Shown piece after piece: positions 48,405-57,074 of a stretch of DNA of 64,000 nt (its first letter is position 1; each line of letters starts with the position of its first letter). The translations under genes and the position numbers were made by a program. The stretch is from Massilia agilis (lineage in GTDB: Bacteria > Pseudomonadota > Gammaproteobacteria > Burkholderiales > Burkholderiaceae_D): positions 1,116,001-1,180,000 of the forward strand of contig NZ_JANUHB010000002.1 in NCBI RefSeq assembly GCF_024756255.1, given 5' to 3'. The notes under the pieces were generated by a model that saw only the letters and a list, made by a program, of their open reading frames with translations, was not told where the DNA came from and made no database searches.

Positions 48405-49393
48405 AGCGGCTGGTGGTGTTGGGCGGCGTGGCCGGCCTGCTGCTGCTCACGGCACTGGTCCTGTACGAGGGCTGGCCCGCGATCGTCGCCGCGTTCCGGC
48501 GCGCCGGCTGGCCGCTGCTGTGGCTCGTGCCATTCCACGTGGTCCCGCTGTGTTTCGACACCCAGGCATGGCGCGTGCTCCTGGCGCCGATCAACCGCGC
48601 GGGACACGCCAGCTACGGCTTCCTGCTGTGGGTGGCCTCCGTGCGCGAGGCTGTGGCGCGGCTGCTGCCGTCGGTCGGCATCGGCGGCGAAGTGGTCGGG
48701 ATCCGGCTCGTGCGGCTGCGCCTGTCCGACAGCACGGCCATCGCCGCAACCATCATCGTCGAAGTGATGGTGACGATCGCGGTGCTGTATGTTTTCAGCG
48801 GCGTTGGTTTGCTGCTCATCGTGCACCTTGCGTCGGAGCTGGGCCACATCTGGCTGATTGCCGCCAGCCTGCTGCTGACATTGCCGCTGCCGTTGCTGGC
48901 GTACTGGATGCTGCGCCGCGGCGCGGTATTCGCGCACATCCAGCGCCTGGCCGCGCGGCTGCTGGGCAAGCGCAGCCAGATCGCACTCAGGCTCGACGGG
49001 GTGGGCCTCGACGCCCAGGTGGCGCACCTGTTCGACCAGCCGCGCAGGCTGCTGCGGGCGCTCGGCTGGCAGTTCCCGGGCTACCTCGTCGGCTCGTTCG
49101 AGACCTGGTTCGCGCTCCACCTGCTCGGCCACCCGGTTGACGTCACCGCGGCGGTGGCGATCGAGGCGCTGACCCAGGCCACGCGCCACGCCGCATTCCT
49201 CGTGCCCGCCGGGCTGGGCGTGCAGGAAGCGGCCGTGGTCCTGTTCGGCTACCTTGCCGGTGTTGGCGGCGACGTGGCGCTGTCGCTTGCATTGGTCAAG
49301 CGCATGCGCGAGACACTGTTCGGCGTGCCTGCCCTGCTGTCGTGGCAGTGGGTCGAGACGCGCCAGCTGCGCGCGCGCAGGGCGGGATCGTAG
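48401..49393 (+). CDS. hpnL: Hopanoid flippase-type membrane protein HpnL
   Basis: 330 residues with many hydrophobic segments (e.g. LVVLGGVAGLLLLTALVLY, AIAATIIVEVMVTIAVLYVFSG). The EALTQATRHAAFLVPAGLGVQEAAVVLFGYLAG motif is the conserved part of the lysylphosphatidylglycerol synthetase-like/HpnL family. Transport of hopanoids is inferred from family and context. Its TAG stop lies in a repeat arm. Confidence 0.9.
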   Translation: MKRLVVLGGVAGLLLLTALVLYEGWPAIVAAFRRAGWPLLWLVPFHVVPLCFDTQAWRVLLAPINRAGHASYGFLLWVASVREAVARLLPSVGIGGEVVGIRLVRLRLSDSTAIAATIIVEVMVTIAVLYVFSGVGLLLIVHLASELGHIWLIAASLLLTLPLPLLAYWMLRRGAVFAHIQRLAARLLGKRSQIALRLDGVGLDAQVAHLFDQPRRLLRALGWQFPGYLVGSFETWFALHLLGHPVDVTAAVAIEALTQATRHAAFLVPAGLGVQEAAVVLFGYLAGVGGDVALSLALVKRMRETLFGVPALLSWQWVETRQLRARRAGS

Positions 49394-49500
49394 GGTGGGC
49401 GGGTCTCCCGCCCACGCGTTCAACCAGCGCCAGAATGTCCCGGTTGCGAGCTACCCAACGTCTGTTTGAACGCGTGGGCAGACAAGCTGCCCACCCTACG
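49389..49500. repeat. Intergenic inverted repeat of the CGTAGGGTGGGC family
   Basis: A unit starting CGTAGGGTGGGC and ending GCCCACGCGTTCAA (49389-49423) faces an inverted copy starting at about 49465 and ending GCCCACCCTACG (49500). It separates the convergent ends of hpnL and hpnM, and its CGTAG/CTACG ends provide the TAG stop of both genes. It can form strong hairpins. Confidence 0.88.
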
Positions 49501-50113
49501 CATTGGCCTCGTTGTGCGCGGCCAGGTACTTGATCAGCCCATCGATCCCGCCCTTTGCCAGCTGGCCGCCAAACTGCTGGCGGTACACCACGATCATCCA
49601 CGCACCCATCATGTTGATGTCGTAGATCTTCCAGCCGGCGTCGGTCTTGTGCACGCGGTAGTCGATCGGCATCGTGTCGCCGCCGCTGACCACCTGGGTA
49701 CGCACCACGGCATCCGTTGCAGAGGACGGCAGCGCCGCCATCGGCGGGTATTTGAACTGCGTCTGCTGGCCACGGATCTGCATCAGCTGGGTAGCGTAGG
49801 TCCTTGCCAGCAAGGTCTGGAACTGCTTGAAGAGCGCGTCGCGCTGCGCCTGCGTCGCCTTGGCCCAGGCCTCCTTGCCCACTGCATACTGCGTGGTGAG
49901 CATGAAGTCGGTATTGGGCAGGAACTTCTGCTGCACGATCTGGTAGATCCTGTCGGCGTCGCCCTTGGCGGCGACCGGGTCGTTGTCGATCGCCGCCATC
50001 ACGCCGTCGATGGTGGCCCGCACCATCCGGTCGGGCCGGCTTTCGTTCTGCTGGGCTTGGACATGGGGCGCGGCGACAACCAGCGCCACCGGTATCCAGA
50101 CGTAAGGTTTCAT
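49496..50113 (-). CDS. hpnM: Hopanoid transport protein HpnM (MlaC/Ttg2D-like)
   Basis: 205 residues from the ATG at 50113 (GGAGGGATCACC). A signal peptide (MKPYVWIPVALVVAAPHVQA) targets the periplasm. The DPVAAKGDADRIYQIVQQKFLPNTDFMLTTQYAVGKEAWAKA segment is the MlaC-type lipid-binding domain. It probably carries hopanoids between membranes with HpnN. It diverges from hpnN. Confidence 0.9.
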   Translation of the reverse strand: MKPYVWIPVALVVAAPHVQAQQNESRPDRMVRATIDGVMAAIDNDPVAAKGDADRIYQIVQQKFLPNTDFMLTTQYAVGKEAWAKATQAQRDALFKQFQTLLARTYATQLMQIRGQQTQFKYPPMAALPSSATDAVVRTQVVSGGDTMPIDYRVHKTDAGWKIYDINMMGAWMIVVYRQQFGGQLAKGGIDGLIKYLAAHNEANA

Positions 50114-50221
50114 GGTGATCCCTCCGCGAACGGCATGCGGCCAAGTATAGCGCGCGCCGTCGCAGTCGCGAGCCGCGTTCGCTGGTCTAACTGGCTTGTC
50201 GTGCCCGTGTTCGCCGCACAC

Positions 50222-52828
50222 ATGCTGACCACCGCCATTTGCAAAACCATCGACACCTCGATCCGCCATGCCTGGCTGGTGATCGGCGTATTCGTGGTGC
50301 TCGTTGCCGCCAGCAGCGTGTTCGTCGCGCGCCATTTCGCCATCAACACGGATGTGGGCAAGCTGCTCAATCCAGAAGCCGAATCAGCGCGGCGCGACGC
50401 GCTGATCAGTGCCGCCTTCCCCCAGCGCGCCGACACGACCCTGGTGGTGGTGCGCGCCCCTGCGCCCGAGTTTGCATCGCAGGCCGCGCGCGAGCTGGCC
50501 GCTCGACTGCGCACACAGCCGGCGCTGTTCCGCTCGGTCAGCCTGGGCGCCGACAGTGAGTTCTTCGCAAACAATGGCCTGCTGTTTCTTCCGGTGGAGC
50601 AGGTCGCCGCTCTCGGCCAGCGACTCACCGACGCGCGGCCGCTGCTGAACGCGCTCGCCCATGACCCGTCCCTGCGCGGCCTGTCCAACCTGCTGGCGGT
50701 CACGCTGCTCACGCCGCTGCAAACCGGGCAGCTCAAGCTGGCCGACATGGCACCGCTGCTGGACCGTAGTGCCGATGTCGTGGACACGGTGCTGGTCGGC
50801 CGCCCGGCAGCGCTGTCGTGGCGGGCGATGGCCGACGCTGGCGCACCCGAGGGCGGCGTGCACAGCCTGGTCGAGGTGGTGCCGGTGCTGCGCTTTGACG
50901 AGCTGCAGCCGGGCGCCGCTTCATCCGATGCGATCCGCGCCGCGGCCGGCCAACTGCAGCTCGCGCGCCGCTATGGCGCGACAGTGGGCCTCACCGGTTC
51001 GGTGCCGCTGTCGGACGAGGAGTTCTCGTCGGTGCAGGAGGGATCGACCACCAGCAGCGCCGTCACGGCCGCGTTTGTCCTGCTGATCCTGTGGCTGGCG
51101 CTGCGCTCGATGAAGCTGGTGGCGGCGGTGTTCCTGACCATGCTCGGCGGCCTGGCGCTCACGGCCGCACTGGGCCTGCTGCTGGTCGGTTCGTTCAACA
51201 TCATCTCGGTGGCGTTCGCCATGCTGTTCGTGGGGATCGGCGTGGACTTCGGCATCCAGTTCGGCATGCGCTTTCGCGCACGCTTGCTCGAGATCGGCGA
51301 CACGCAGGTCGCGCTGCTGGCCGTATCGCGCACGATCTCGCTGCCGCTCACGCTCGCCGCGGTGGCCACCGCGATCGGCTTCTTCGCGTTCCTGCCCACC
51401 GCCTATCGCGGCGTGGCGGAACTGGGCGAAATCGCGGGCGTGGGCATCCTGTTTGTCGCCTTCCCCACCTGCCTGACGGTCCTGCCGGCGCTGATCAAGG
51501 TACTCAATCCGCCGGGCGCGTCTGCCATGCCGGGCTACCGCTGGCTGGCCCCGGTGGACCACGCGTTCCAGGCCCATCGCAAGGGGCTCCTGTACGGCAC
51601 CCTCGCGGTCGTGCTGGCCGGCGTGCCGCTGTTGTGGCACCTGCATTTCGACTTCAATCCCCTGCACCTGAAGGACCCGTCGAGCGAGTCCATGAAGACG
51701 CTGCGTTCGCTCACGCGCAGCGGCGAGATCGGCATCGACAATGTGCAGGTGCTCGCGCCCACGCTTGCCGCGGCGCGCGCGCTCGGCGAGCGCGTGGCGC
51801 AGCTGCCGGAAGTCTCGGGCGTGATGACGCTGGCCAGCTTCGTGCCGGACCGGCAGGACGAAAAGCAGGTCTTGATCGCCGCGCTGGCAGCGACCCTCGA
51901 TCCGGTGCTGGCGCAGGTGCCGGCACAAGCGGCCGGCGATAGCGAGCGGGTGTCGGCACTGCGCTCGGCGGCGCGCGCGCTGCGCAACGCGGCACTGGAT
52001 TACCCGGGAGCTGGCGAAGAGCCGGCGCGGCGCCTTGCCGACGGCCTCTCCGCACTGGCCAAGGCGCCGCCCCAGGCGCGCGACCGCGCCGAGCACGCGC
52101 TGGCCGATCCGCTCAGGCTTGCACTGGCATCGCTGCGGCAGGCGCTGCATCCGCAACGTGTGACCCTGGAAAGCGTACCGGTGGAATTGCGGCGCAACTG
52201 GGTGGCAAGCGACGGCCGCGCGCTGCTGGAAATAGCCCCGAGCAAGCCACCAGGGGTCGAACGCGGCGACGACACCCTGCTGCGCAACTTCGCTGCCGCC
52301 GTGCAGCGCGTGGCCCCGGACGCAACCGGTGGCCCGATCTCCGTGCTCAACGCGGCCGGCGTCGTGATCCGGGCCTTCATCCAGGCTGCGGTGCTGGCGG
52401 TGCTGGCGATCACGGTACTGTTGTGGATCACCTTCCGCCGCCTGGACGACGTGCTGCTCACGATGGTGCCGCTGCTGGTGTCCTTGCTGTTCACGCTCGA
52501 GCTGTGCGTCCTCTTCAACATCAAGCTCAACTTCGCCAACATCATCGCGCTGCCCTTGCTGCTCGGCGTGGGCGTCGCCTTCAAAATCTATTACGTGATG
52601 GCCTGGCGCGGCGGCGCGACCGAGCTGCTGCAGCACGGGCTGACGCAGGCGATCATCCTGTCCGCCGCCACCACCGGCACGGCCTTCGGCAGCCTGTGGC
52701 TGTCCAACCATCCCGGGACCGCCAGCATGGGCAAGCTGCTGGTGCTCGCGCTCGGGTGCACGCTGATCGGCGCGGTGTTCTTCCAGCCCATCTTGATGGG
52801 CAAGCCGCGAGCCAAACCAAGGAGCTAG
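50222..52828 (+). CDS. hpnN: Hopanoid RND transporter HpnN
   Basis: 868 residues from the ATG at 50222; a longer open frame upstream is not used because it crosses the hpnM start. An MMPL-type RND transporter: one N-terminal helix (HAWLVIGVFVVLVAASSVFV), a periplasmic loop, five helices (about 270-430), a second loop and a second set of helices near the end (about 720-860). HpnN moves hopanoids to the outer membrane in other bacteria. Confidence 0.93.
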   Translation: MLTTAICKTIDTSIRHAWLVIGVFVVLVAASSVFVARHFAINTDVGKLLNPEAESARRDALISAAFPQRADTTLVVVRAPAPEFASQAARELAARLRTQPALFRSVSLGADSEFFANNGLLFLPVEQVAALGQRLTDARPLLNALAHDPSLRGLSNLLAVTLLTPLQTGQLKLADMAPLLDRSADVVDTVLVGRPAALSWRAMADAGAPEGGVHSLVEVVPVLRFDELQPGAASSDAIRAAAGQLQLARRYGATVGLTGSVPLSDEEFSSVQEGSTTSSAVTAAFVLLILWLALRSMKLVAAVFLTMLGGLALTAALGLLLVGSFNIISVAFAMLFVGIGVDFGIQFGMRFRARLLEIGDTQVALLAVSRTISLPLTLAAVATAIGFFAFLPTAYRGVAELGEIAGVGILFVAFPTCLTVLPALIKVLNPPGASAMPGYRWLAPVDHAFQAHRKGLLYGTLAVVLAGVPLLWHLHFDFNPLHLKDPSSESMKTLRSLTRSGEIGIDNVQVLAPTLAAARALGERVAQLPEVSGVMTLASFVPDRQDEKQVLIAALAATLDPVLAQVPAQAAGDSERVSALRSAARALRNAALDYPGAGEEPARRLADGLSALAKAPPQARDRAEHALADPLRLALASLRQALHPQRVTLESVPVELRRNWVASDGRALLEIAPSKPPGVERGDDTLLRNFAAAVQRVAPDATGGPISVLNAAGVVIRAFIQAAVLAVLAITVLLWITFRRLDDVLLTMVPLLVSLLFTLELCVLFNIKLNFANIIALPLLLGVGVAFKIYYVMAWRGGATELLQHGLTQAIILSAATTGTAFGSLWLSNHPGTASMGKLLVLALGCTLIGAVFFQPILMGKPRAKPRS

Positions 52829-52830
52829 TG

Positions 52831-53571
52831 ATGAACAAGAACCGCAGTGCCGGCGCACTCGCCATGGCCGGTCTCCTCGCCATTGGCGGTTGCGCCACGG
52901 GGCCGGACCGCAACCCGCAAGATCCGCTCGAGCCGCTCAACCGGGCGACCTACCGCTTCAACGACGCGCTCGACCGCGCCGTCGCCAAGCCGGTCGCCAA
53001 GGGCTACAACAAGGTCGTGCCGCAGCCGGTGCGCACTGCGGTCGACAACTTCTTCGCCAATCTGGGCGACGTGACCGTGATGTTCAACGACTTCCTGCAG
53101 TTGCGCATCTCCGACGGCATGCAGGACCTGGCGCGGGTGGCGGTCAACACCACCTTCGGCATCCTGGGCACGATCGACATCGCCACGCCGGCCGGCATGC
53201 AGCGGCACGACCAGGATTTTGGCCTTACCCTCGCCCATTACGGCATGCCCTCCGGGCCTTACCTGGTGCTGCCGCTGTTCGGCCCGAGCACCTTCCGCGA
53301 CGCCGCCGGCTTCGGCGTGGACCAGTACATGGCGCCCGTGAACCAGACCGAGCCAGCCACGCGCAATACGCTGTGGGGCATCGATTTCATCAGCACGCGG
53401 GCACGCTACCTGAACGCCACCAACCTGCTGGAAGAAGCGGCACTGGACAAGTACCTTTTCACGCGCGACGCCTGGCTCGGCCACCGGCGCGCGCAGGAAC
53501 GCGGCGGGCAGGAAGATGAGCTGCCTCAGTACGAGCGCGAGGCCGCGCCAGGGCAGCCTCAAGGCAAGTAA
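52831..53571 (+). CDS. mlaA: MlaA/VacJ-family outer-membrane lipoprotein
   Basis: 246 residues with an AAGGAGC site before the ATG. The lipobox LLAIGGC places it in the outer membrane. The DPLEPLNRATYRFNDALDRAVAKPVAKGYNKVVP and FGLTLAHYGMPSGPYLVLPLFGPSTFRD motifs are diagnostic of MlaA. It starts two bases after hpnN, so it may work with HpnM and HpnN in hopanoid traffic. Its end overlaps hpnG by 13 bases. Confidence 0.93.
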   Translation: MNKNRSAGALAMAGLLAIGGCATGPDRNPQDPLEPLNRATYRFNDALDRAVAKPVAKGYNKVVPQPVRTAVDNFFANLGDVTVMFNDFLQLRISDGMQDLARVAVNTTFGILGTIDIATPAGMQRHDQDFGLTLAHYGMPSGPYLVLPLFGPSTFRDAAGFGVDQYMAPVNQTEPATRNTLWGIDFISTRARYLNATNLLEEAALDKYLFTRDAWLGHRRAQERGGQEDELPQYEREAAPGQPQGK

Positions 53572-54233
53572 GCGAATAGCGCCCCGGCCAGCGCGCGGGC
53601 GCGCAGCAGGCCGCGGCGCGCGGCGCGTGCGTCCGTCGCCAGTGTGAACACGGCCCCTGCCTGGCCCGGATGCGCCGCAAGCGAGCGCAGGAAGGGGCCG
53701 GCTGCAATCCCGCCGTCCTCCTTCATCGCGGCGATGGCGCACGGCGGCAGGTTGCGCGTGGCCGGATCGACCACCACGCGCAGCGCGACGAAAGGCAGCC
53801 CGTGCCGGGCCGCGATGCGCGCGACGTGGTGCGACTCCATGTCCGCAGCGCGCGCACCGCTGGCGCTCCACAGCCGCGACTTGTCCTCGCGGCTGGTCAC
53901 CGGATCATCCACACATGCGAGCACGCCGCCGTGCGCCGCCGGCAGCCGTTCGCGCAGCGCGCGCAGCCAGCGCTTGTCCGGCACGAGCGAGCCACCCGGC
54001 CACAGCACCTGGTCCGCGAGCAGGCAATCGCCGGGCGCGAGCGCGGGATCGAGGCCTGCTGCGCAGCCAAAGCTGATGATGCCCACGCCGCCAGCCGCTG
54101 CGCGCGCCAGCTCGGGCAGCAACGCGACCGCGGAGCCCGTTGCGCAAAAGGTTTGCACCCCGGGGCCGCGCGCGATCGCAGCTTCGAAATGAAGGCCGCA
54201 TACCGCGATCACATGGCGGGCGGCCGGGCTCAC
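53559..54233 (-). CDS. hpnG: Hopanoid nucleosidase/phosphorylase HpnG
   Basis: 224 residues from a GTG at 54233 overlapping the shc stop (GTGA). The CGLHFEAAIARG start, ISFGCAAGLDPALAPGDCLLADQV, and DMESHHVARIAARHGLPFVALRVVVDPA are the nucleoside phosphorylase pattern. It releases adenine from adenosylhopane, the step after HpnH. A longer frame upstream overlaps shc and is false. Confidence 0.9.
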   Translation of the reverse strand: MSPAARHVIAVCGLHFEAAIARGPGVQTFCATGSAVALLPELARAAAGGVGIISFGCAAGLDPALAPGDCLLADQVLWPGGSLVPDKRWLRALRERLPAAHGGVLACVDDPVTSREDKSRLWSASGARAADMESHHVARIAARHGLPFVALRVVVDPATRNLPPCAIAAMKEDGGIAAGPFLRSLAAHPGQAGAVFTLATDARAARRGLLRARALAGALFAYLP

Positions 54234-56194
54234 ATCCCCAGGCCCACGTTGCGGCTGCCCTGCTGCTTCAGCCTGCGATAGCGGGCCAGCGCCCACAGGG
54301 GAAAGTAGCGTGCATAGCCGTGGTAGCGCAGGTAGAACACGCGTTCGAATCCGGTTGCGGTGTGGCAGGGTTCGTCCCACAGCCCGTCGTTGCGCTGCTC
54401 GCGGACCAGCCAGTCGATCCCCCGCTCCACCGCCGCGTGGTCGATGGCCCCGGCCGCGATCAGCCCAAGCACTGCCCAGGCGGTCTGCGACGGCGTGCTG
54501 GGCGCGGGCCGGTACCCGCTGTAGTCGAGCGCGTAACTGCTGCCGTCCTCGCCCCAGCCGCCGTCCGGATTCTGCACCGCCGCCAGCCAGGCGGTCGCAC
54601 GCGCCACCGGGCGCGCACCGGCATCCACGCCCGCGGCGCCCAGCGCGCACAGGGCACTCCACGTACCGTAGACGTAATTCATGCCCCAGCGCCCGTACCA
54701 GCTGCCGTCTTTCTCTTGCGCCCGCAGCAGCCAGCGCAGTGCGCGCCTGCCCGCTGCCGGCGCCGCGTTGAGCTGGGCCAGCATCGACAGGCAGCGCGCG
54801 GACACGTCGGCCGTCGGCGGATCGAGCAGGGCCCCATGGTCGGAAAACGGGATGTTGTTCAGGTAGCGGCAGGTGTTGTCCGCGTCGAAGGCGCCCCAGC
54901 CGCCGCAGCGGCTTTGCATGCCGACCACCCATTCGCAAGCCCGCGCAACCGCATCCCCGTAGCCTGCCGCCGGGTCCATCGACATCGCCCGGTGCATGGC
55001 CATTGCCACCACCGCCGTATCGTCCACATCCGGGTAGGCCGGGTTCGCGTACTGGAATGCCCACCCGCCCGGGCGCAGGCCGGGCCTGCGCTCGCTCCAG
55101 TCACCGGCCAAATCCAGCACCTGCAACGGGCGCAGCCAGTCCAGTGCACGCCGGGCAGCGGCGCTTGCCGCCGGCTCGCCGCACTCCAGCAGGGCGTGGC
55201 ACATGAGCGCGGTATCCCACACCGGCGACAGGCACGGCTGGCAGTAGGTCTCGTCGCCGCGATCGACCAGCAACCGCTCGACCGCATCGCGTGCGGTGGC
55301 CGCACCGGTGCGCTCGCCCAGCACCTCGAACATCAGCAAGGCGTTGACCATTGCAGGGAAGATGCCGCCCAACCCATGCTCGCCGTTCAAGCGCTCCCGA
55401 ACGAAGCCCGCAGCCGTTTGGATCGCCTGTTCGCGCAGCGAGGCGGACAGTTGCGGCTCCGCCCACCGCAACTGGGCATCGACCGAGCGGAACAGCCCGT
55501 ACCAGAACCGGCGCTGGTGCGGCGCGCGCGGCGCCAGGCGCAGCCTGCCGGGCGCCTCGATGAACAGCTCGTCGATGCGCACGCGGCGCGGGTTGCGCGC
55601 GCGCGGCCTGAGCGCGGCCAGCACCAGCAGCGGCACCAGCACCGTGCGCGTCCAGTACGAGACCCGCGACAGGTGAAAGGGAAACCAGCGAGGCAGCAGC
55701 GCAATCTCCACCGGCATGCAGGGCACCGACGCCCACGGCACCTGGCCGAACAGGGCCAGCAGCATGCGCGTGAAGACATTGCAGCGCTCTGCGCCACCAT
55801 GCGCGCGAATGGCGGCGCGCGCCCGCCTCATGTGCGGCGCGTGCGGCGAGTCGCCGATCATCTTGAGCGCGAAGTACGCCTTCACGCTCGCGCTCGGGTC
55901 ATAGGCTCCGCCATGGAACAGCGGCCAGCCGCCATCCTGGTTCTGGATGCGCCGCAGGTAGCGCGCGATGCGCGCCTCGCGCGCCAGGTTGGGCGGCTCG
56001 CCAAGGTAGTGCACCATCAGCACGTACTCGGACGGGATGGTGGCGTCGGCTTCCAGTTCGTAGACCCAATGGCCGTCGCTTCTTTGCTCGGCCAGCACCG
56101 CTGACAGCGCCCGCTGCACGGCCTGCTGCACCGCGCCGGATCTGGTCCGGGCGATGGCGGCTGGCAGCGGAGTGGCAAAGTCGGGATGGCGCAT
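54230..56194 (-). CDS. shc: Squalene-hopene cyclase
   Basis: 654 residues from the ATG at 56194; a TTG at 56224 would add ten and abut hpnD. The catalytic DVDDTA motif is at about residues 389-394, and QW-type repeats (QNQDGGWPLF, QSRCGGWGAFD, QEKDGSWYGRWG, QNPDGGWGED, QRNDGLWDE) run through the protein. It cyclises squalene to hopene. It lies in dxs-hpnD-shc-hpnG. Confidence 0.97.
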   Translation of the reverse strand: MRHPDFATPLPAAIARTRSGAVQQAVQRALSAVLAEQRSDGHWVYELEADATIPSEYVLMVHYLGEPPNLAREARIARYLRRIQNQDGGWPLFHGGAYDPSASVKAYFALKMIGDSPHAPHMRRARAAIRAHGGAERCNVFTRMLLALFGQVPWASVPCMPVEIALLPRWFPFHLSRVSYWTRTVLVPLLVLAALRPRARNPRRVRIDELFIEAPGRLRLAPRAPHQRRFWYGLFRSVDAQLRWAEPQLSASLREQAIQTAAGFVRERLNGEHGLGGIFPAMVNALLMFEVLGERTGAATARDAVERLLVDRGDETYCQPCLSPVWDTALMCHALLECGEPAASAAARRALDWLRPLQVLDLAGDWSERRPGLRPGGWAFQYANPAYPDVDDTAVVAMAMHRAMSMDPAAGYGDAVARACEWVVGMQSRCGGWGAFDADNTCRYLNNIPFSDHGALLDPPTADVSARCLSMLAQLNAAPAAGRRALRWLLRAQEKDGSWYGRWGMNYVYGTWSALCALGAAGVDAGARPVARATAWLAAVQNPDGGWGEDGSSYALDYSGYRPAPSTPSQTAWAVLGLIAAGAIDHAAVERGIDWLVREQRNDGLWDEPCHTATGFERVFYLRYHGYARYFPLWALARYRRLKQQGSRNVGLGM

Positions 56195-56224
56195 GGTCTT
56201 GGACGCGGGCACCGCCGGCAGCAA

Positions 56225-57058
56225 TCACATCAGATGGCGCAGCAGGATGCCGATCTTTTGCACCCGCGGCACCTTGACCGGCGCGCGCGGCGGCTCCCAT
56301 CCACGCGCGAGCAGCCGCGCCAGCACCGCCTGGTAGGCCGCGCTCATCATGTGCGCGGTGCGGCAGCGGCTGTGCCTGAGAATCGCTTCTGCGTGGCGAA
56401 AATGCGCCTGCACCTGCGGCACGACGCGCGCGCACGCGTCTGGCAGCGCCGGGTCGTCCACGATGCAGGCCGCGCTGCCCGGCGCCACGCCCGCACCGCG
56501 CAGCGCTTCGCCTGGCAGGTACACCCGGCCCAGCGCGGCGTCCTCGTCGATATCGCGCAGGATGTTGGTCAGCTGCAGCGCGCGCCCGAGGTGATGGGCC
56601 AGCGCGATGCCGTCGGCGCGCGGCATGCCGAACACCTTGACGGACAGGCGGCCCACCGCGCTGGCCACACGGTCGCAGTACAGGTCGAGCGTTGCCGCGT
56701 CGGGCGCGCACAGCGGCTCGCCGCCGGCGTCCATCAGCATTCCATCGATCACGCTGTAAAAGTCCTCGCGCCCGAGGTCGTACTCTTCGATGTGCCGGCC
56801 CAGCGCACGCAGCCCCGCCGGCGCCTGGCCGCCGTAGCAGTCGTCGATGTCGCGCCGCCACTGCTCCAGTCCTGCGCGCCGCACGTGGGCGGGCGCGAGG
56901 CTGTCGGCGATGTCGTCCACCGCGCGGCAGAACCCGTAAATCGAGAACATCGCATCGCGCCTGGCTGCCGGCAGCAGCCGCATCGCGAGATAGAACGAGC
57001 TGCCTGCCGCAGCCGGCGCGCCCGCGCCCATGGAAAGCGATTGTGCGTGCATGGCCAC
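56225..57058 (-). CDS. hpnD: Presqualene diphosphate synthase HpnD
   Basis: 277 residues. The first aspartate motif DDIAD (48-52) and second DIDED (169-173) bind farnesyl diphosphate through Mg; ALQLTNILRDIDEDAALGRVYLP is typical. HpnD makes presqualene diphosphate from two farnesyl diphosphates. In most clusters HpnC and HpnE complete squalene synthesis; neither is in the window. Confidence 0.93.
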   Translation of the reverse strand: MAMHAQSLSMGAGAPAAAGSSFYLAMRLLPAARRDAMFSIYGFCRAVDDIADSLAPAHVRRAGLEQWRRDIDDCYGGQAPAGLRALGRHIEEYDLGREDFYSVIDGMLMDAGGEPLCAPDAATLDLYCDRVASAVGRLSVKVFGMPRADGIALAHHLGRALQLTNILRDIDEDAALGRVYLPGEALRGAGVAPGSAACIVDDPALPDACARVVPQVQAHFRHAEAILRHSRCRTAHMMSAAYQAVLARLLARGWEPPRAPVKVPRVQKIGILLRHLM

Positions 57059-57074
57059 CCCTTGCCCTGGCCGG

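Noticed and set aside
54140..56104. 654-codon plus-strand frame over shc
   Set aside because: Antisense to squalene-hopene cyclase, which has all expected motifs.
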